This document shows positions 27,093-35,553 of a stretch of DNA of 57,208 nt, in pieces. The translations under genes were made by a program, and so were the position numbers. The notes under the pieces were generated by a model. It searched no databases. It was not told the origin of the DNA and saw only the letters and a list, made by a program, of their open reading frames with translations. Position 1 is the stretch's first letter; the number at the start of each line of letters is the position of its first letter. Origin of the DNA: Acidobacteriota bacterium (lineage in GTDB: Bacteria; Acidobacteriota; Terriglobia; Bryobacterales; Bryobacteraceae); assembly GCA_018268715.1 (NCBI GenBank), contig JAFDVZ010000002.1, positions 1 through 57,208 on the forward strand, in the 5' to 3' direction.

Positions 27093-27600
27093 ATGCGCCT
27101 GCCTTTGCGGCTGGCCATCTGCTCGGCGGCCCATGCGGCTCCCGCACGCTGGTGGAAACCTGAACCGAGGGCGGAGGCTGGGTCGCCAGGGGAGGACGGA
27201 CGCAAGGGGCTGCTTCCTGTTCCAGCGAGTCGACCAGCGCCCGTTCCGTATGCGGGTGAGTTTGCACTTTTTCGGGACCGTGGAGCAAGAGAGTACGGTG
27301 GCGTTGCGACTCGATGACTTTGGGCGCATCGCGATGGCGATCGCTCCGATCGAGGAGACGGTCGAGGCTCCGGGGCAGGGGTCGGTCACACCCGGACGCT
27401 TGGAGGACGCTGGTGGCTCGCGGCGCTGGTTCAGGTGCAGGGAGATGTAAATGTCGCCTGTTCACTTTCCGCGCAAGGCGCGGTGGTTCGCATCGAAGCG
27501 TTCATCCGCCCAGTGGATGTTCGTCCCGGTGAGCTCCGAAGCGTCGGAGCACCGTCGCCGGTTGCTCACCTATGCTTGCCGCTCGTCGGGCCGGGTTACA
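27093..27600 (+). pseudogene. Possible frameshifted remnant of an exported-protein gene
   Basis: No intact gene explains the ~527 bp between the dehydrogenase and the convergent membrane protein. One plus frame begins with a signal-peptide-like RLPLRLAICSAAHAAPARWW at the ATG 27093 and stops at 27317. A second frame then reads more protein-like (MRVSLHFFGTVEQESTVALR, about 27250-27390). The first frame resumes with WWLAALVQVQGDVNVACSLS and VVRIEAFIRPVDVRPGEL (about 27410-27540). This looks like one exported-protein gene broken by two frameshifts. No family is recognised. It could also be sequencing error or chance. Confidence 0.3.
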
Positions 27601-27604
27601 GTTG

Positions 27605-28156
27605 TCAGCCAGCCGCTGTGCGGCGGCGATGCTCCTTGCCCAGACGATCGGCGGAAGTGACGCCGCCGGCATGCCTGGGCCGCGGTGGGTGGGCTGCGAA
27701 GCACATGCCAAGTGAGTAGCCGGCTAGTGCGGGAGCCGGCCTGGTTAGGAAGACGCCGAGCCCTTCGTTGCCTCCGGATGCGTATAGATACCCGGGAAAC
27801 CAGTGTTCGTAACTCACGGCGCCTGTAAGATACTCCGCAACCGAGGCCGCGAAGAACAGGAATGGCGGCAGCCACACCAGACGGCCGGTCCCGGCGAGAC
27901 GCGGGTTTTCCCGTCCGGCGACCGAGCCGAGCAGGCATCCGAATATGATGGAGGCGAGGTACAGGACACCCGCGTCTGAGTATCCCGGCGGGAGATCGTA
28001 GTTGGAACCGAGTCGCGACTCAAGACGATCGGCGGTGAAGGCGGCGGCCGCCACCACGGGCAGCGGGGCCAGCAGCGCTTGGGATGCGAACAGGGCCAGC
28101 CGCCGCCAAGGGCCGGGGCCAGGGTCGCCGCGCGCCTGCCCGTAGATCTCGAACAC
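27605..28156 (-). CDS. Hypothetical multi-pass membrane protein
   Basis: A 183-residue protein with about four hydrophobic segments (for example ALFASQALLAPLPVVAAAAF, GVLYLASIIFGCLLGSV, WLPPFLFFAASVAEYLTG). The frame opens 57 nt further upstream, inside the ABC gene, but GAGGAG lies 6 nt before the GTG at 28154-28156, so I start it there. It begins 10 nt after the ABC ATPase stop codon and is therefore the last gene of the adaptor-ATPase operon. It is too small to be a standard ABC permease. Function unknown. Confidence 0.6.
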   Translation of the reverse strand: MFEIYGQARGDPGPGPWRRLALFASQALLAPLPVVAAAAFTADRLESRLGSNYDLPPGYSDAGVLYLASIIFGCLLGSVAGRENPRLAGTGRLVWLPPFLFFAASVAEYLTGAVSYEHWFPGYLYASGGNEGLGVFLTRPAPALAGYSLGMCFAAHPPRPRHAGGVTSADRLGKEHRRRTAAG

Positions 28157-28166
28157 CGCTGCCTCC

Positions 28167-28952
28167 TCACCAGAGATGGTAGAACCCGTCGCGCTCGGTG
28201 ACCTCCACCGCAATGCCGAACAGCCCGGTTAACGCCTCCGGCCGCAGCAGATCCGCTTTCGCCCCATCCGCCAGGATCCGCCCGTCCCGCATCAGAATCA
28301 CCCGTTCGACCTCAGGTGGAATATCGGCCAGATGGTGCGTCACAAGGATCATGCCGACTCCCGATTGCGCCAACCGGCGGATCATTTGGCGCACCTCGTG
28401 TTGGGCGAACACGTCCAGGCTGGTGGTCGGCTCATCCAGCACCAGCGCCTTCGGCTCGTGCACCAGGGCGCGGGCGATTAGGATGCGCCGGGCTTCGCCG
28501 CTCGACATTTCATTCACCGGCTGCCGCGCCAGGTGCTCCACTTCCAATTGCGTCAGGATCTGGCGGGCTCGTCCACGCATGGCGTCGGTGATCGACTGGT
28601 GCGGCCACACGCCGATGCTCGAAAAGAAGCCGGACAACACCAACTCTTCCCCGGTGATCTCGCGCGAACAGTCCGTCATGAGGTCGTTTGTGACAATCCC
28701 CATGGCGGAACGCAGCTCAAAGATGTCCCAGCGTTCCCTGCCGAGCAGCCGGAGGGCCGATCCCTCTCGCAAGAGCGGGTACAGTTCCCGAGTGACCGTC
28801 TTGATCAGCGTCGACTTTCCACATCCGTTCGGTCCGAGTATGGCCACATGCTCGCCGACTCCGATGCGCAGGTCGATATCGTCCAGGATGATCCGGTCGC
28901 CGCGCATTACCGAGATGCGGCGCATGTCAAGTAGGGGCGGTTGCGATTGCAT
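28167..28952 (-). CDS. ABC transporter ATP-binding protein (ModF/YlmA-like)
   Basis: A 261-residue ATPase with Walker A GPNGCGKSTLI (~40-50), signature MSSGEARRILIARAL, Walker B ALVLDEPTTSLD and the H-loop LVTHHLADIP. The spacing and sequence around LVLSGFFSSIGVW resemble stand-alone ATPases of the YlmA/ModF kind, for which the partner permease is often not known. No typical permease is encoded nearby; the flanking genes are a periplasmic adaptor upstream and a small membrane protein downstream. Exporter or regulatory function cannot be decided. Confidence 0.88.
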   Translation of the reverse strand: MQSQPPLLDMRRISVMRGDRIILDDIDLRIGVGEHVAILGPNGCGKSTLIKTVTRELYPLLREGSALRLLGRERWDIFELRSAMGIVTNDLMTDCSREITGEELVLSGFFSSIGVWPHQSITDAMRGRARQILTQLEVEHLARQPVNEMSSGEARRILIARALVHEPKALVLDEPTTSLDVFAQHEVRQMIRRLAQSGVGMILVTHHLADIPPEVERVILMRDGRILADGAKADLLRPEALTGLFGIAVEVTERDGFYHLW

Positions 28953-29004
28953 TCGTCATTACAGGTCTAGCAGATTGGCGGCTGTCCGCGCGGCGCCGAC
29001 ACCG

Positions 29005-29787
29005 TCAGAAAGGGCCTCGCCACGACATCGCCGAGCGTCGAAGCTCGATCGCGCCTTTCTTCCCAACCAGGATCGCGTTGAAGTCGGGATTGGCGATGAT
29101 CGCCCGTACGATGTAGCTCTGCTGCGCCGGGTCCGAGGCCAGAGCCACGGTGGACACCTGGGCGTCCAACTGGCGGGGAGGAACGGTGGGCACACGGATC
29201 CGGACCGGGTCTCCCGGCTTGATCTTTCGCGCCATCAGAGGCGTCACCGACGCTTCGAAGCTCAGCTTGCTCTGGTCGGCGACATGCACGATCGGCGTTC
29301 CGGCGCTGACGCGGTCGCCCGCCGCGAGGACCGTGCCGACCACGACTCCGTCATGCGGCGCCGTCACCTTCAGCTCCTCCTGGCGTCGTATGCCCTCTCC
29401 CAGTGCGGACCGCGCGTCGAGTTCGGTGATCCCACCCTCCCCGGCGCGGGGTTGCGCCGCCGACAGCCGTCGCCGCGCGGACTCCGCCTGGCGGACGACC
29501 TCTTCGCTCTCGAGTTCCGCGAGCAGTTGTCCTGCCCGCACCGTTTGCCCCGGGCTCGCCAGCATCCGTCGCACGCGCGCGGCGGAGGAGACCGTCAGCG
29601 TGTCGACCCGCGCCGCGTGAATGGAGGCGGGCAGCAGCGCGCCTGTGCCTCCGCCGAAGGCCGTTCCTCCAGTCGTCTTTGTGCCCGAAGACACCATCGC
29701 GCTCAGGACTACGACGATTCCGAAGATCTTCGCCAGCGCCCAACCGACGTCATCCGCGTTCTGTCCGACCCTGATCTTCACCCGCAT
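29005..29787 (-). CDS. HlyD/MFP-type periplasmic adaptor protein
   Basis: A 260-residue efflux adaptor. One N-terminal hydrophobic anchor (FGIVVVLSAMVSS) is followed by a biotinyl-lipoyl half (ASPGQTVRAGQLLAELES), a very short alpha-hairpin (EEVVRQAESARRRLSAA) and the second lipoyl half (VTAPHDGVVVGTVLAAGDRV). A beta-barrel follows (LSFEASVTPLMARKIKPGDPV). The hairpin is much shorter than in RND or MacA adaptors, so it may not reach an outer-membrane channel. It is 52 nt upstream of the ATPase gene on the same strand. No outer-membrane factor is near. Confidence 0.82.
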   Translation of the reverse strand: MRVKIRVGQNADDVGWALAKIFGIVVVLSAMVSSGTKTTGGTAFGGGTGALLPASIHAARVDTLTVSSAARVRRMLASPGQTVRAGQLLAELESEEVVRQAESARRRLSAAQPRAGEGGITELDARSALGEGIRRQEELKVTAPHDGVVVGTVLAAGDRVSAGTPIVHVADQSKLSFEASVTPLMARKIKPGDPVRIRVPTVPPRQLDAQVSTVALASDPAQQSYIVRAIIANPDFNAILVGKKGAIELRRSAMSWRGPF

Positions 29788-29904
29788 GACATCACCGTGC
29801 GATCATCTCGCCTGCCATCGGTAGGCCCCGTGGTTCCCCAACCTCTGCATACCCTCCACAAACAATTTCTTCGGCCGAAACGATCCATCCATTTGGGGAG
29901 TGCG

Positions 29905-30010
29905 GTCGGTTTTGCGGGAGCCTAGGCGGATGGCCTTATCCCCTGCGCCGCTGTGCGAAGGGACAGCCACACGGGAAGCCGGCCCCCGATCGGCAAGTCC
30001 CGCCTTCCAG
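29905..30010 (+). promoter_or_regulatory. Candidate riboswitch-like leader of glyA (cobalamin-like words)
   Basis: In the 249-bp spacer before glyA, short words occur in the order expected for a cobalamin aptamer: GGGAG (29916), CCGCTGTG (29948), AGCCAC (29965), CGGGAAG (29972) and AAGTC followed by CCGCC (29995). The usual B12-box middle (GGA-GA) is missing, so the match is incomplete. ZTP riboswitches are known before glyA genes and share a C-A-C-G-G-G-(G/A)-A-G-C core and a GGCGG/CCGCC pairing, which are also present (GGCGG at 29925). The end lies about 32 nt from the ATG, suitable for translational control. Class uncertain. The rest of the spacer shows nothing recognisable. Confidence 0.35.
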
Positions 30011-30036
30011 CGCTCTTGTTATCCTCGGAATAGGTC

Positions 30037-31566
30037 ATGTCAGCATCCTTATTAGCAGCGCATCTTCAGAAGTCCGCCCGGAATCTCGCCGAGATCGACA
30101 GCGGCCTGCTCGCGTTCCTGGTTAACCTGGAGAACGTCGCGCGTGTGGCCCCGGTCGTCGCCGACGGCATCCTGCAGGAACTTGTCGACCAACGCAACAA
30201 CGTCAAACTGATCGCCAGCGAAAACTACTCCTCGCTCTCTACTCAGAGCGCGATGGCCAATCTCCTCACCGATAAGTACGCGGAAGGGTTCCCGGAACAC
30301 CGCTTCTACGCCGGATGCCACAACGTCGATTCGATTGAAGCCTACGCCGCCGAGCAGGCCCGGGAGCTGTTCGGCGCCGAGCACGCCTACGTCCAGCCGC
30401 ACTCCGGCGCCGACGCCAACATGGTCGCCTTCTGGGCCATCCTGAACGCCCGCGTCGAAACGCCCGCCGTCGCCGAGTTCGGCGCCAAGGACTCGGCTGA
30501 GCTCTCCGACGAGGACTGGGAGAAGGTTCGGCAGCGCCTCGGTAACCAGCGCCTTCTCGGCATGGATCTACGCGCGGGCGGTCACCTGACGCACGGCTAT
30601 CGCAAGAACGTCTCGGCGAAGATGTTCCGCGCCTTCTCCTATGGCGTCAGCCCGGAGACGAATCTCATCGATTACGACGCCCTCGCCAAGCAGGCCCTCG
30701 AAGTGAAGCCGCTGATCCTGCTGGCCGGCTACAGCGCCTACCCGCGCGCCATCAACTTCCGCCGCATGCGGGAGATCGCCGACGCCGCCGGAGCCGTGTT
30801 TATGGTGGACATGGCCCATTTTGCGGGCCTCGTCGCGGGCAAAGCCTTTGACGGCGACTTCGATCCGGTGGCGCACGCCCATGTGGTCACTTCGACCACT
30901 CACAAGACCCTGCGCGGCCCACGCGGCGGCATCGTCCTGTGCAAGAAGGAGTTCGCCGAGCATGTCGACAAAGGTTGCCCCCTCCTTCTCGGCGGACCGT
31001 TGCCGCACGTTCTCGCAGCCAAGGCCGTGGCGTTCACCGAAGCCCGCCGGCCCGAGTTCCGCTCCTACGCGAAGAAGATCGTCGAAAACTCCCGCCTCCT
31101 CGCCCAGTCCTTCGTCGATCTCGGCCAGACTGTGATCAGCGGCGGCACGGACAACCACCTGGTGCTGCTCGACGTCCGCAAGTTCGACCTCACCGGCCGG
31201 CAGGCGGAGTCGGCGGTGCGCGAGTGCGGGATCACGCTGAACCGCAACACCATCCCGTTTGACCCGAACGGCCCCTGGTACACCAGCGGCCTGCGGCTTG
31301 GAACACCCGCGACCACGACGCTAGGCATGGGCGCCGCCGAGATGCGAGAGATCGCCGAGATCATGACGCTGGTGCTCAAGAACACCAGGCCGGAGATGGG
31401 TCCGAAGGGTAAATCCAAGGCGAAGTACGAAGTGGATGGGGGGGCGAGAGCGGAGGCGACAGCCCGCGTCCATGCCCTGCTGCGGAAACACCCGGTGTAC
31501 CCGGAGCTCGATTTGGATCTGATCCGGGATTTCCTGGCGCACGTTGCGGCGCCGGTCGCCGTCTGA
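30037..31566 (+). CDS. glyA: Serine hydroxymethyltransferase, long form
   Basis: A PLP enzyme interconverting serine and glycine with transfer of a one-carbon unit to tetrahydrofolate. The PLP lysine is K290 in [14 protein letters not shown]; other motifs are [37 protein letters not shown] and [11 protein letters not shown]. At 509 residues it exceeds the usual ~420: there is an N-terminal extension of about 30 residues and an insert of about 30 residues after the [11 protein letters not shown] segment, before [14 protein letters not shown]. Long forms of this kind occur in some actinobacteria and others. A strong intrinsic terminator follows, so it is probably a single-gene unit with its own leader. 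Confidence 0.94.
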   Translation: MSASLLAAHLQKSARNLAEIDSGLLAFLVNLENVARVAPVVADGILQELVDQRNNVKLIASENYSSLSTQSAMANLLTDKYAEGFPEHRFYAGCHNVDSIEAYAAEQARELFGAEHAYVQPHSGADANMVAFWAILNARVETPAVAEFGAKDSAELSDEDWEKVRQRLGNQRLLGMDLRAGGHLTHGYRKNVSAKMFRAFSYGVSPETNLIDYDALAKQALEVKPLILLAGYSAYPRAINFRRMREIADAAGAVFMVDMAHFAGLVAGKAFDGDFDPVAHAHVVTSTTHKTLRGPRGGIVLCKKEFAEHVDKGCPLLLGGPLPHVLAAKAVAFTEARRPEFRSYAKKIVENSRLLAQSFVDLGQTVISGGTDNHLVLLDVRKFDLTGRQAESAVRECGITLNRNTIPFDPNGPWYTSGLRLGTPATTTLGMGAAEMREIAEIMTLVLKNTRPEMGPKGKSKAKYEVDGGARAEATARVHALLRKHPVYPELDLDLIRDFLAHVAAPVAV

Positions 31567-31590
31567 CGGCGCGCGACTCGTCTGAACGCT

Positions 31591-31627
31591 GAAACGGCCG
31601 GGCTTGGTGAGCCCGGCCGTTTCGTTT
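31591..31627 (+). terminator. Intrinsic terminator of glyA
   Basis: A 13-bp perfect stem (arms GAAACGGCCGGGC and GCCCGGCCGTTTC) with a 7-nt loop, followed by GTTTT. It may also serve the convergent surface-protein gene, because the complementary A-rich side precedes the stem. Confidence 0.9.
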
Positions 31628-31646
31628 TAGCTTCGAAGGTTCGTCG

Positions 31647-34600
31647 CTAGATGATCTTCACAAACGATCCGTTTGCATAGATCGCCACACTCGGGTTCGC
31701 CGGATCCGACACAATCAACCCGACGTTCTGATAGTCTCCAGTGGCGGTATCGGTCGGAACCGTAAACGTCACAGTGTAGATTCCGATCGCGCCCGGCAGG
31801 TATTCAGCGCCGGTCACCGGAACGCCGCCGTTGTTGAGTCCGGCCGTGATGATGGCGGTCGGCTTCTGGCCGCCCAGTCCGACCCGGTTGGTCGAAGTGG
31901 CCGGCGTCACCGCGCCCAGTCCCGTCACAAACAGCTTCAGGGACTCGCCGCGCCGAGCCGGATTATCCGGCGTGACGTAGCTTCCGTCGGAGACGTGCAG
32001 CATCACCGCGTACCGCTTGTTGTTGATGAGGGTCTCGAAGATGCCGGGCTGCAGTGCGGACACCGTAACCCCGCTCACCGTCTTCGAACCGCCGTTATAG
32101 CCCACCGTCACCGTGGCCGCGCCTACGCTGATCTCGCAGGGCGTCTGGAAGGCGATCGCCTCGCCGCCCGACGTAGTGTTCGACACCCAGAAGATCGGCG
32201 CCGGCACCCCGTTCACCGTCACACTGTCATTGACCAGCGTGTACGGCAGCGGTCCGAGGAACGAATTGGCCATCACGGTGCCGTTGATGCCCGTGGCGAT
32301 ACCCGTACCCGTCACCGTAGCGATGCCGCAAGGCGTCAAGCCCTGTAGGCCGCTCGCGGCGTTGCGGAAACTGGTGGTGTCGATGCTTGGCCCCGGGGGC
32401 GCGATGGTGAGCGTGAACTGCGTCTGAACGCCGTTGGTCGACGCCGTCACGATGACGGTTCCAGCGCTCGCGCCGGCCGTCACCGCGGTGCTCGCCTGTC
32501 CAGAGGAATCGGTGGTTACCGCCGGGCTGCCGAGAGTCGCCGTGGCTCCAGTGGCCGAGAACGTCACCTGCAGGCCGGACAGAGGTTGCCCGGAACCGTC
32601 GGTCACCTTCACCACCAGCGGCGCGCCGAAGGCCGTCGAAGCGGTCGTGGTCTGCCCGTTTCCGGACACGATCGTGACCGCCCCCACCGTGACCGTGGGC
32701 AGCACCGTCAATGTGAAGTTGGCGCTGCTGGTCAGCGTCCCGCTGCCCGCCGTCACCTTGATTACGACGGTCCCCACCGTGGCGCCCAGCGTCGCCGTCG
32801 CCGTGGTGTAGCCTTGCGAATCGGCCTGGGTCGTCACGTTCGTGAGCGTCGCCGAGCCGGAGACCACCGTCCACGCGGTTGCCGCTCCCGCCGCCGCCGT
32901 GCCGCTCGCGTTGGTCACCTGGGCGCGTAGCGCGAACTGGGTCCCCGCTTTTCCGGATCCGCCATTGCCCTGGGTGGCCTTCACCGTGGGAGGAGTTCCC
33001 GGATTGATGGTCACCAGGATCGGGTTGGTCACCTGGATGAAGCTGCCGACGTCCACCGTGAGCGCCGTCGGGCCGGTGGTCACCGTGCTGCCCATCACCA
33101 GGTTACAGCTGACATGCCCGTTGGCGTCCGACAAGGGCGATCCGTTGGCGCAAGTCGCGGGACCCGAGACGTTCAAAGCGACGCCGGGTAAAGGCATTCC
33201 GCTGCTGACGCCGAGGATCGAGTATACATCGGCCTGGATCGCGCCTGCAATGGTGGAACCGGCGTTGCCCGTAATCAGCCTCTGGCCCCGGCTATCGGCT
33301 TCCGGCGCCGTGAACACAGCGTTGAATGTGGCGCCCTGCGAGAAGACCACCGTGGTTTCGGTGAAGTTCACCGTCAGTTGGCTTGCGCCCAACACGGTGG
33401 TGGCCGACACGCCCGTGGTTACGAAGGACGCTCCGGTGCCGTACAACGACTGGCCGGAGAATTTGATAGCCGCCAGACCCTTGGCGTCCGTGTAAGTGAT
33501 CAGCACGTTCGTCAGGTTCTGATCCGGGACGCAGGCTGTAGTCGGATTTGGAATGGTCGTGTTCGGGTAGTTGCTCTGTTCGGCGGGCGAGGTGCACAAC
33601 AGCGTGATGCCGGAGACGGTCGTCGACGAGATCGCCCAGGTCACCATCTGATTCGCCACCGGATTCCCGCTGGCGTCCTTCACCGAGACCAACAGCAGCT
33701 CGGCGGACAGATTGTTTTCGCTCACCACCTGGCCATTCCCCTTCAGAATCGTCAGGTTCGTCGGGGTTGCGTTGCAGTTCTGCGTGCAGGTGCCGGTGCC
33801 CCCACCGGGAACGGTGATGGTGAAGTTGGTCGGAGACGCGCCGCTCAGGCTCGCCTGAATCTGATAACTGCCGCCGGTAGAGCCCGCCGTGGCCGTGATC
33901 GCAGCAAGGCCCTGGCTGTTCGAACTGACGTTGGTCGCGCTCAGCGTAACGCCGCCGCTCAGTGCGGCGAAGGTGACCGTGGCGCCGTAGACAGGACGTC
34001 CGGCGCTGTCCAGAACCCGCACCACCATTGGCTTCGACACCGCTCCGGCCGCCACCGTCTGCGTGGGATTGAAGCTGGTTAGCAGCGCCGCCCCGCTCGT
34101 CGGATTGAGTCCGGTCCAGGCCAGCAGCGTCTGGTCGCCCGGCATGGCGAGCGAGGAGATCATCTGGTTCGTGCTCAGGTCAAATTGGTAGATCGTGTTT
34201 ACGCTGCTGGCGTTCTGCGACGTCAGGTACAGCGTCTTCGCTGGAACCTCGTAAGAGGTGACCGTCGATCCCACCGTGCCATTCCGGATCTGGTCCTTCA
34301 GCGGCGTTTCATTGAATCCCCCGGCCGTGTTCCCCTCATAGAGCATCTTGTTTTGGCTCGAGTAGAAGAAGGCCCGGTTGCTGTTGCCGCCCACGAACAC
34401 TTTGTCGAGGACCGCCCCGCCAAGGTTCGCGCTTTGCGACAGATTCACCGTCCGGTCGTTCAGGTTGAAGACGAAATACACCGCGCCGGAGCCATTCGTG
34501 TTGACGGCGAAAGCGTAATTTCCGTCATAGGTCGGCGCCAGCGGTCCCGGCGTTCCATTCACCGGTATCGTCGCCGGACTTGCGGCGCTGGCGCCGGCGG

Positions 34601-35282
34601 TGACCTGCAACGTAACCGGACTGATTTCGAAGACCGAGTTCGTGCCCGACACGTACAACAGTCCGTTCGGCGCCATGATGATTCCCGTCGCGCCGGTGGT
34701 GGCGATGTTGATGGCTGTGCCAGCCGTCAGCGTGGGAGTCAGCGTCACGGGGATCACGCTGGCCGCGGAGGTCCCCTTCGTGAGCACGTACATGTTCTGG
34801 CTGTCGATCCCCATCGCGATGTCCATCGCGCCGCTGATGCTCAGCGGATAGGGGTTGAGGAGCGCATCGGTGGTGGCGTCAATCACATAGACGCTTTGCG
34901 TCGTGGCGCTCGATCCCGCCAGGACGACAAGTTTGCCTCCGTCCGGAGTAAGCCATGCCTTTGACGGTGCGCCTTGAATCGCCGTTGCGATCTGCACGGG
35001 CACTCGGGAACTGGAACTGAACAGGGTGACACCCTGCGGCGACAGGATGTAATACTTCAATCCGTTGGGCGTAGCCAGGATCTGGAACGCTCCCGCCGGC
35101 ACTCCACTGATCGTGGTTTGCAGGCTGATCGGAGTGCTAAGACTCGGATTCGCAGTGTAGATTTGAACCGACGTGCTGGTTCCCTGGCTGCCAGAAAGTG
35201 CGGCGATGGACTGAGCGCTAACCACGCCGGCAAACATGGCCAGACACAGGGCCCCCCGGAGAAGGTACTGGCTGTGACGCAT
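31647..35282 (-). CDS. Large secreted surface protein: beta-propeller, Ig-like repeats, Solibacter C-terminal domain
   Basis: A 1211-residue secreted protein. The start is fixed by GAGGAG 4 nt before the ATG and a clean signal peptide (LLRGALCLAMFAGVVSAQ). Residues ~25-400 contain YVTN-like propeller repeats (for example SVYVIDATTDALL, LYVSGTNSVFEISPV). Several Ig-like domains follow, each with a VxDxxGxPVxGxxVTF opening (AGRPVYGATVTF, ASGNPVANQMVTW, GSGQPLSGLQVTF). The last ~230 residues match the C-terminal domain common in Solibacter proteins (FRNAASGLQGLTPCGIATV; GESLKLFVTGLGAVTP). Probably an adhesin or cell-surface structural protein. A -35/-10 promoter is visible upstream. Confidence 0.88.
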   Translation of the reverse strand: MRHSQYLLRGALCLAMFAGVVSAQSIAALSGSQGTSTSVQIYTANPSLSTPISLQTTISGVPAGAFQILATPNGLKYYILSPQGVTLFSSSSRVPVQIATAIQGAPSKAWLTPDGGKLVVLAGSSATTQSVYVIDATTDALLNPYPLSISGAMDIAMGIDSQNMYVLTKGTSAASVIPVTLTPTLTAGTAINIATTGATGIIMAPNGLLYVSGTNSVFEISPVTLQVTAGASAASPATIPVNGTPGPLAPTYDGNYAFAVNTNGSGAVYFVFNLNDRTVNLSQSANLGGAVLDKVFVGGNSNRAFFYSSQNKMLYEGNTAGGFNETPLKDQIRNGTVGSTVTSYEVPAKTLYLTSQNASSVNTIYQFDLSTNQMISSLAMPGDQTLLAWTGLNPTSGAALLTSFNPTQTVAAGAVSKPMVVRVLDSAGRPVYGATVTFAALSGGVTLSATNVSSNSQGLAAITATAGSTGGSYQIQASLSGASPTNFTITVPGGGTGTCTQNCNATPTNLTILKGNGQVVSENNLSAELLLVSVKDASGNPVANQMVTWAISSTTVSGITLLCTSPAEQSNYPNTTIPNPTTACVPDQNLTNVLITYTDAKGLAAIKFSGQSLYGTGASFVTTGVSATTVLGASQLTVNFTETTVVFSQGATFNAVFTAPEADSRGQRLITGNAGSTIAGAIQADVYSILGVSSGMPLPGVALNVSGPATCANGSPLSDANGHVSCNLVMGSTVTTGPTALTVDVGSFIQVTNPILVTINPGTPPTVKATQGNGGSGKAGTQFALRAQVTNASGTAAAGAATAWTVVSGSATLTNVTTQADSQGYTTATATLGATVGTVVIKVTAGSGTLTSSANFTLTVLPTVTVGAVTIVSGNGQTTTASTAFGAPLVVKVTDGSGQPLSGLQVTFSATGATATLGSPAVTTDSSGQASTAVTAGASAGTVIVTASTNGVQTQFTLTIAPPGPSIDTTSFRNAASGLQGLTPCGIATVTGTGIATGINGTVMANSFLGPLPYTLVNDSVTVNGVPAPIFWVSNTTSGGEAIAFQTPCEISVGAATVTVGYNGGSKTVSGVTVSALQPGIFETLINNKRYAVMLHVSDGSYVTPDNPARRGESLKLFVTGLGAVTPATSTNRVGLGGQKPTAIITAGLNNGGVPVTGAEYLPGAIGIYTVTFTVPTDTATGDYQNVGLIVSDPANPSVAIYANGSFVKII

Positions 35283-35328
35283 GAAACTCCTCGTAAGGTA
35301 AAAGGTTGGACGCGGGCGGGCAAGTATG

Positions 35329-35357
35329 AGTGTACCACAATGCTCGTCTTGTGACCA
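35329..35357 (-). promoter_or_regulatory. Candidate sigma-70-type promoter of the surface protein gene
   Basis: TGGTCA (35352-35357) and TACACT (35329-35334) with a 17-bp spacer on the minus strand, about 46 nt before the ATG. This gene has both a leader and a good Shine-Dalgarno, unlike many others in the window. Confidence 0.4.
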
Positions 35358-35496
35358 TGGCCAGTAAGACATTTTGATTTGTTTAACATCGAGCTAGAGA
35401 TTATTGCGAAGCGTGAGGTTTCTCCCAACCCTCTTCGGCCTCCCTGGAGCGCCTCCTCAATCCCTGGCTCGGTCTCAAAACACGGTCGTCTACAAA

Positions 35497-35527
35497 GCAA
35501 AAGGGGGGAGCCGAAGCTCCCCCCTTT
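35497..35527 (-). terminator. Intrinsic terminator of the 657-residue exported protein gene
   Basis: On the minus strand, a stem with arms AAAGGGGGGAGC and GCTCCCCCCTTT closed by a TTCG tetraloop, followed by a T-rich tract. It lies 27 nt after the stop codon. The remaining sequence up to the next promoter shows nothing else. Confidence 0.88.
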
Positions 35528-35553
35528 CGTTGTCTAGCTGACGTCCTTCAGCC

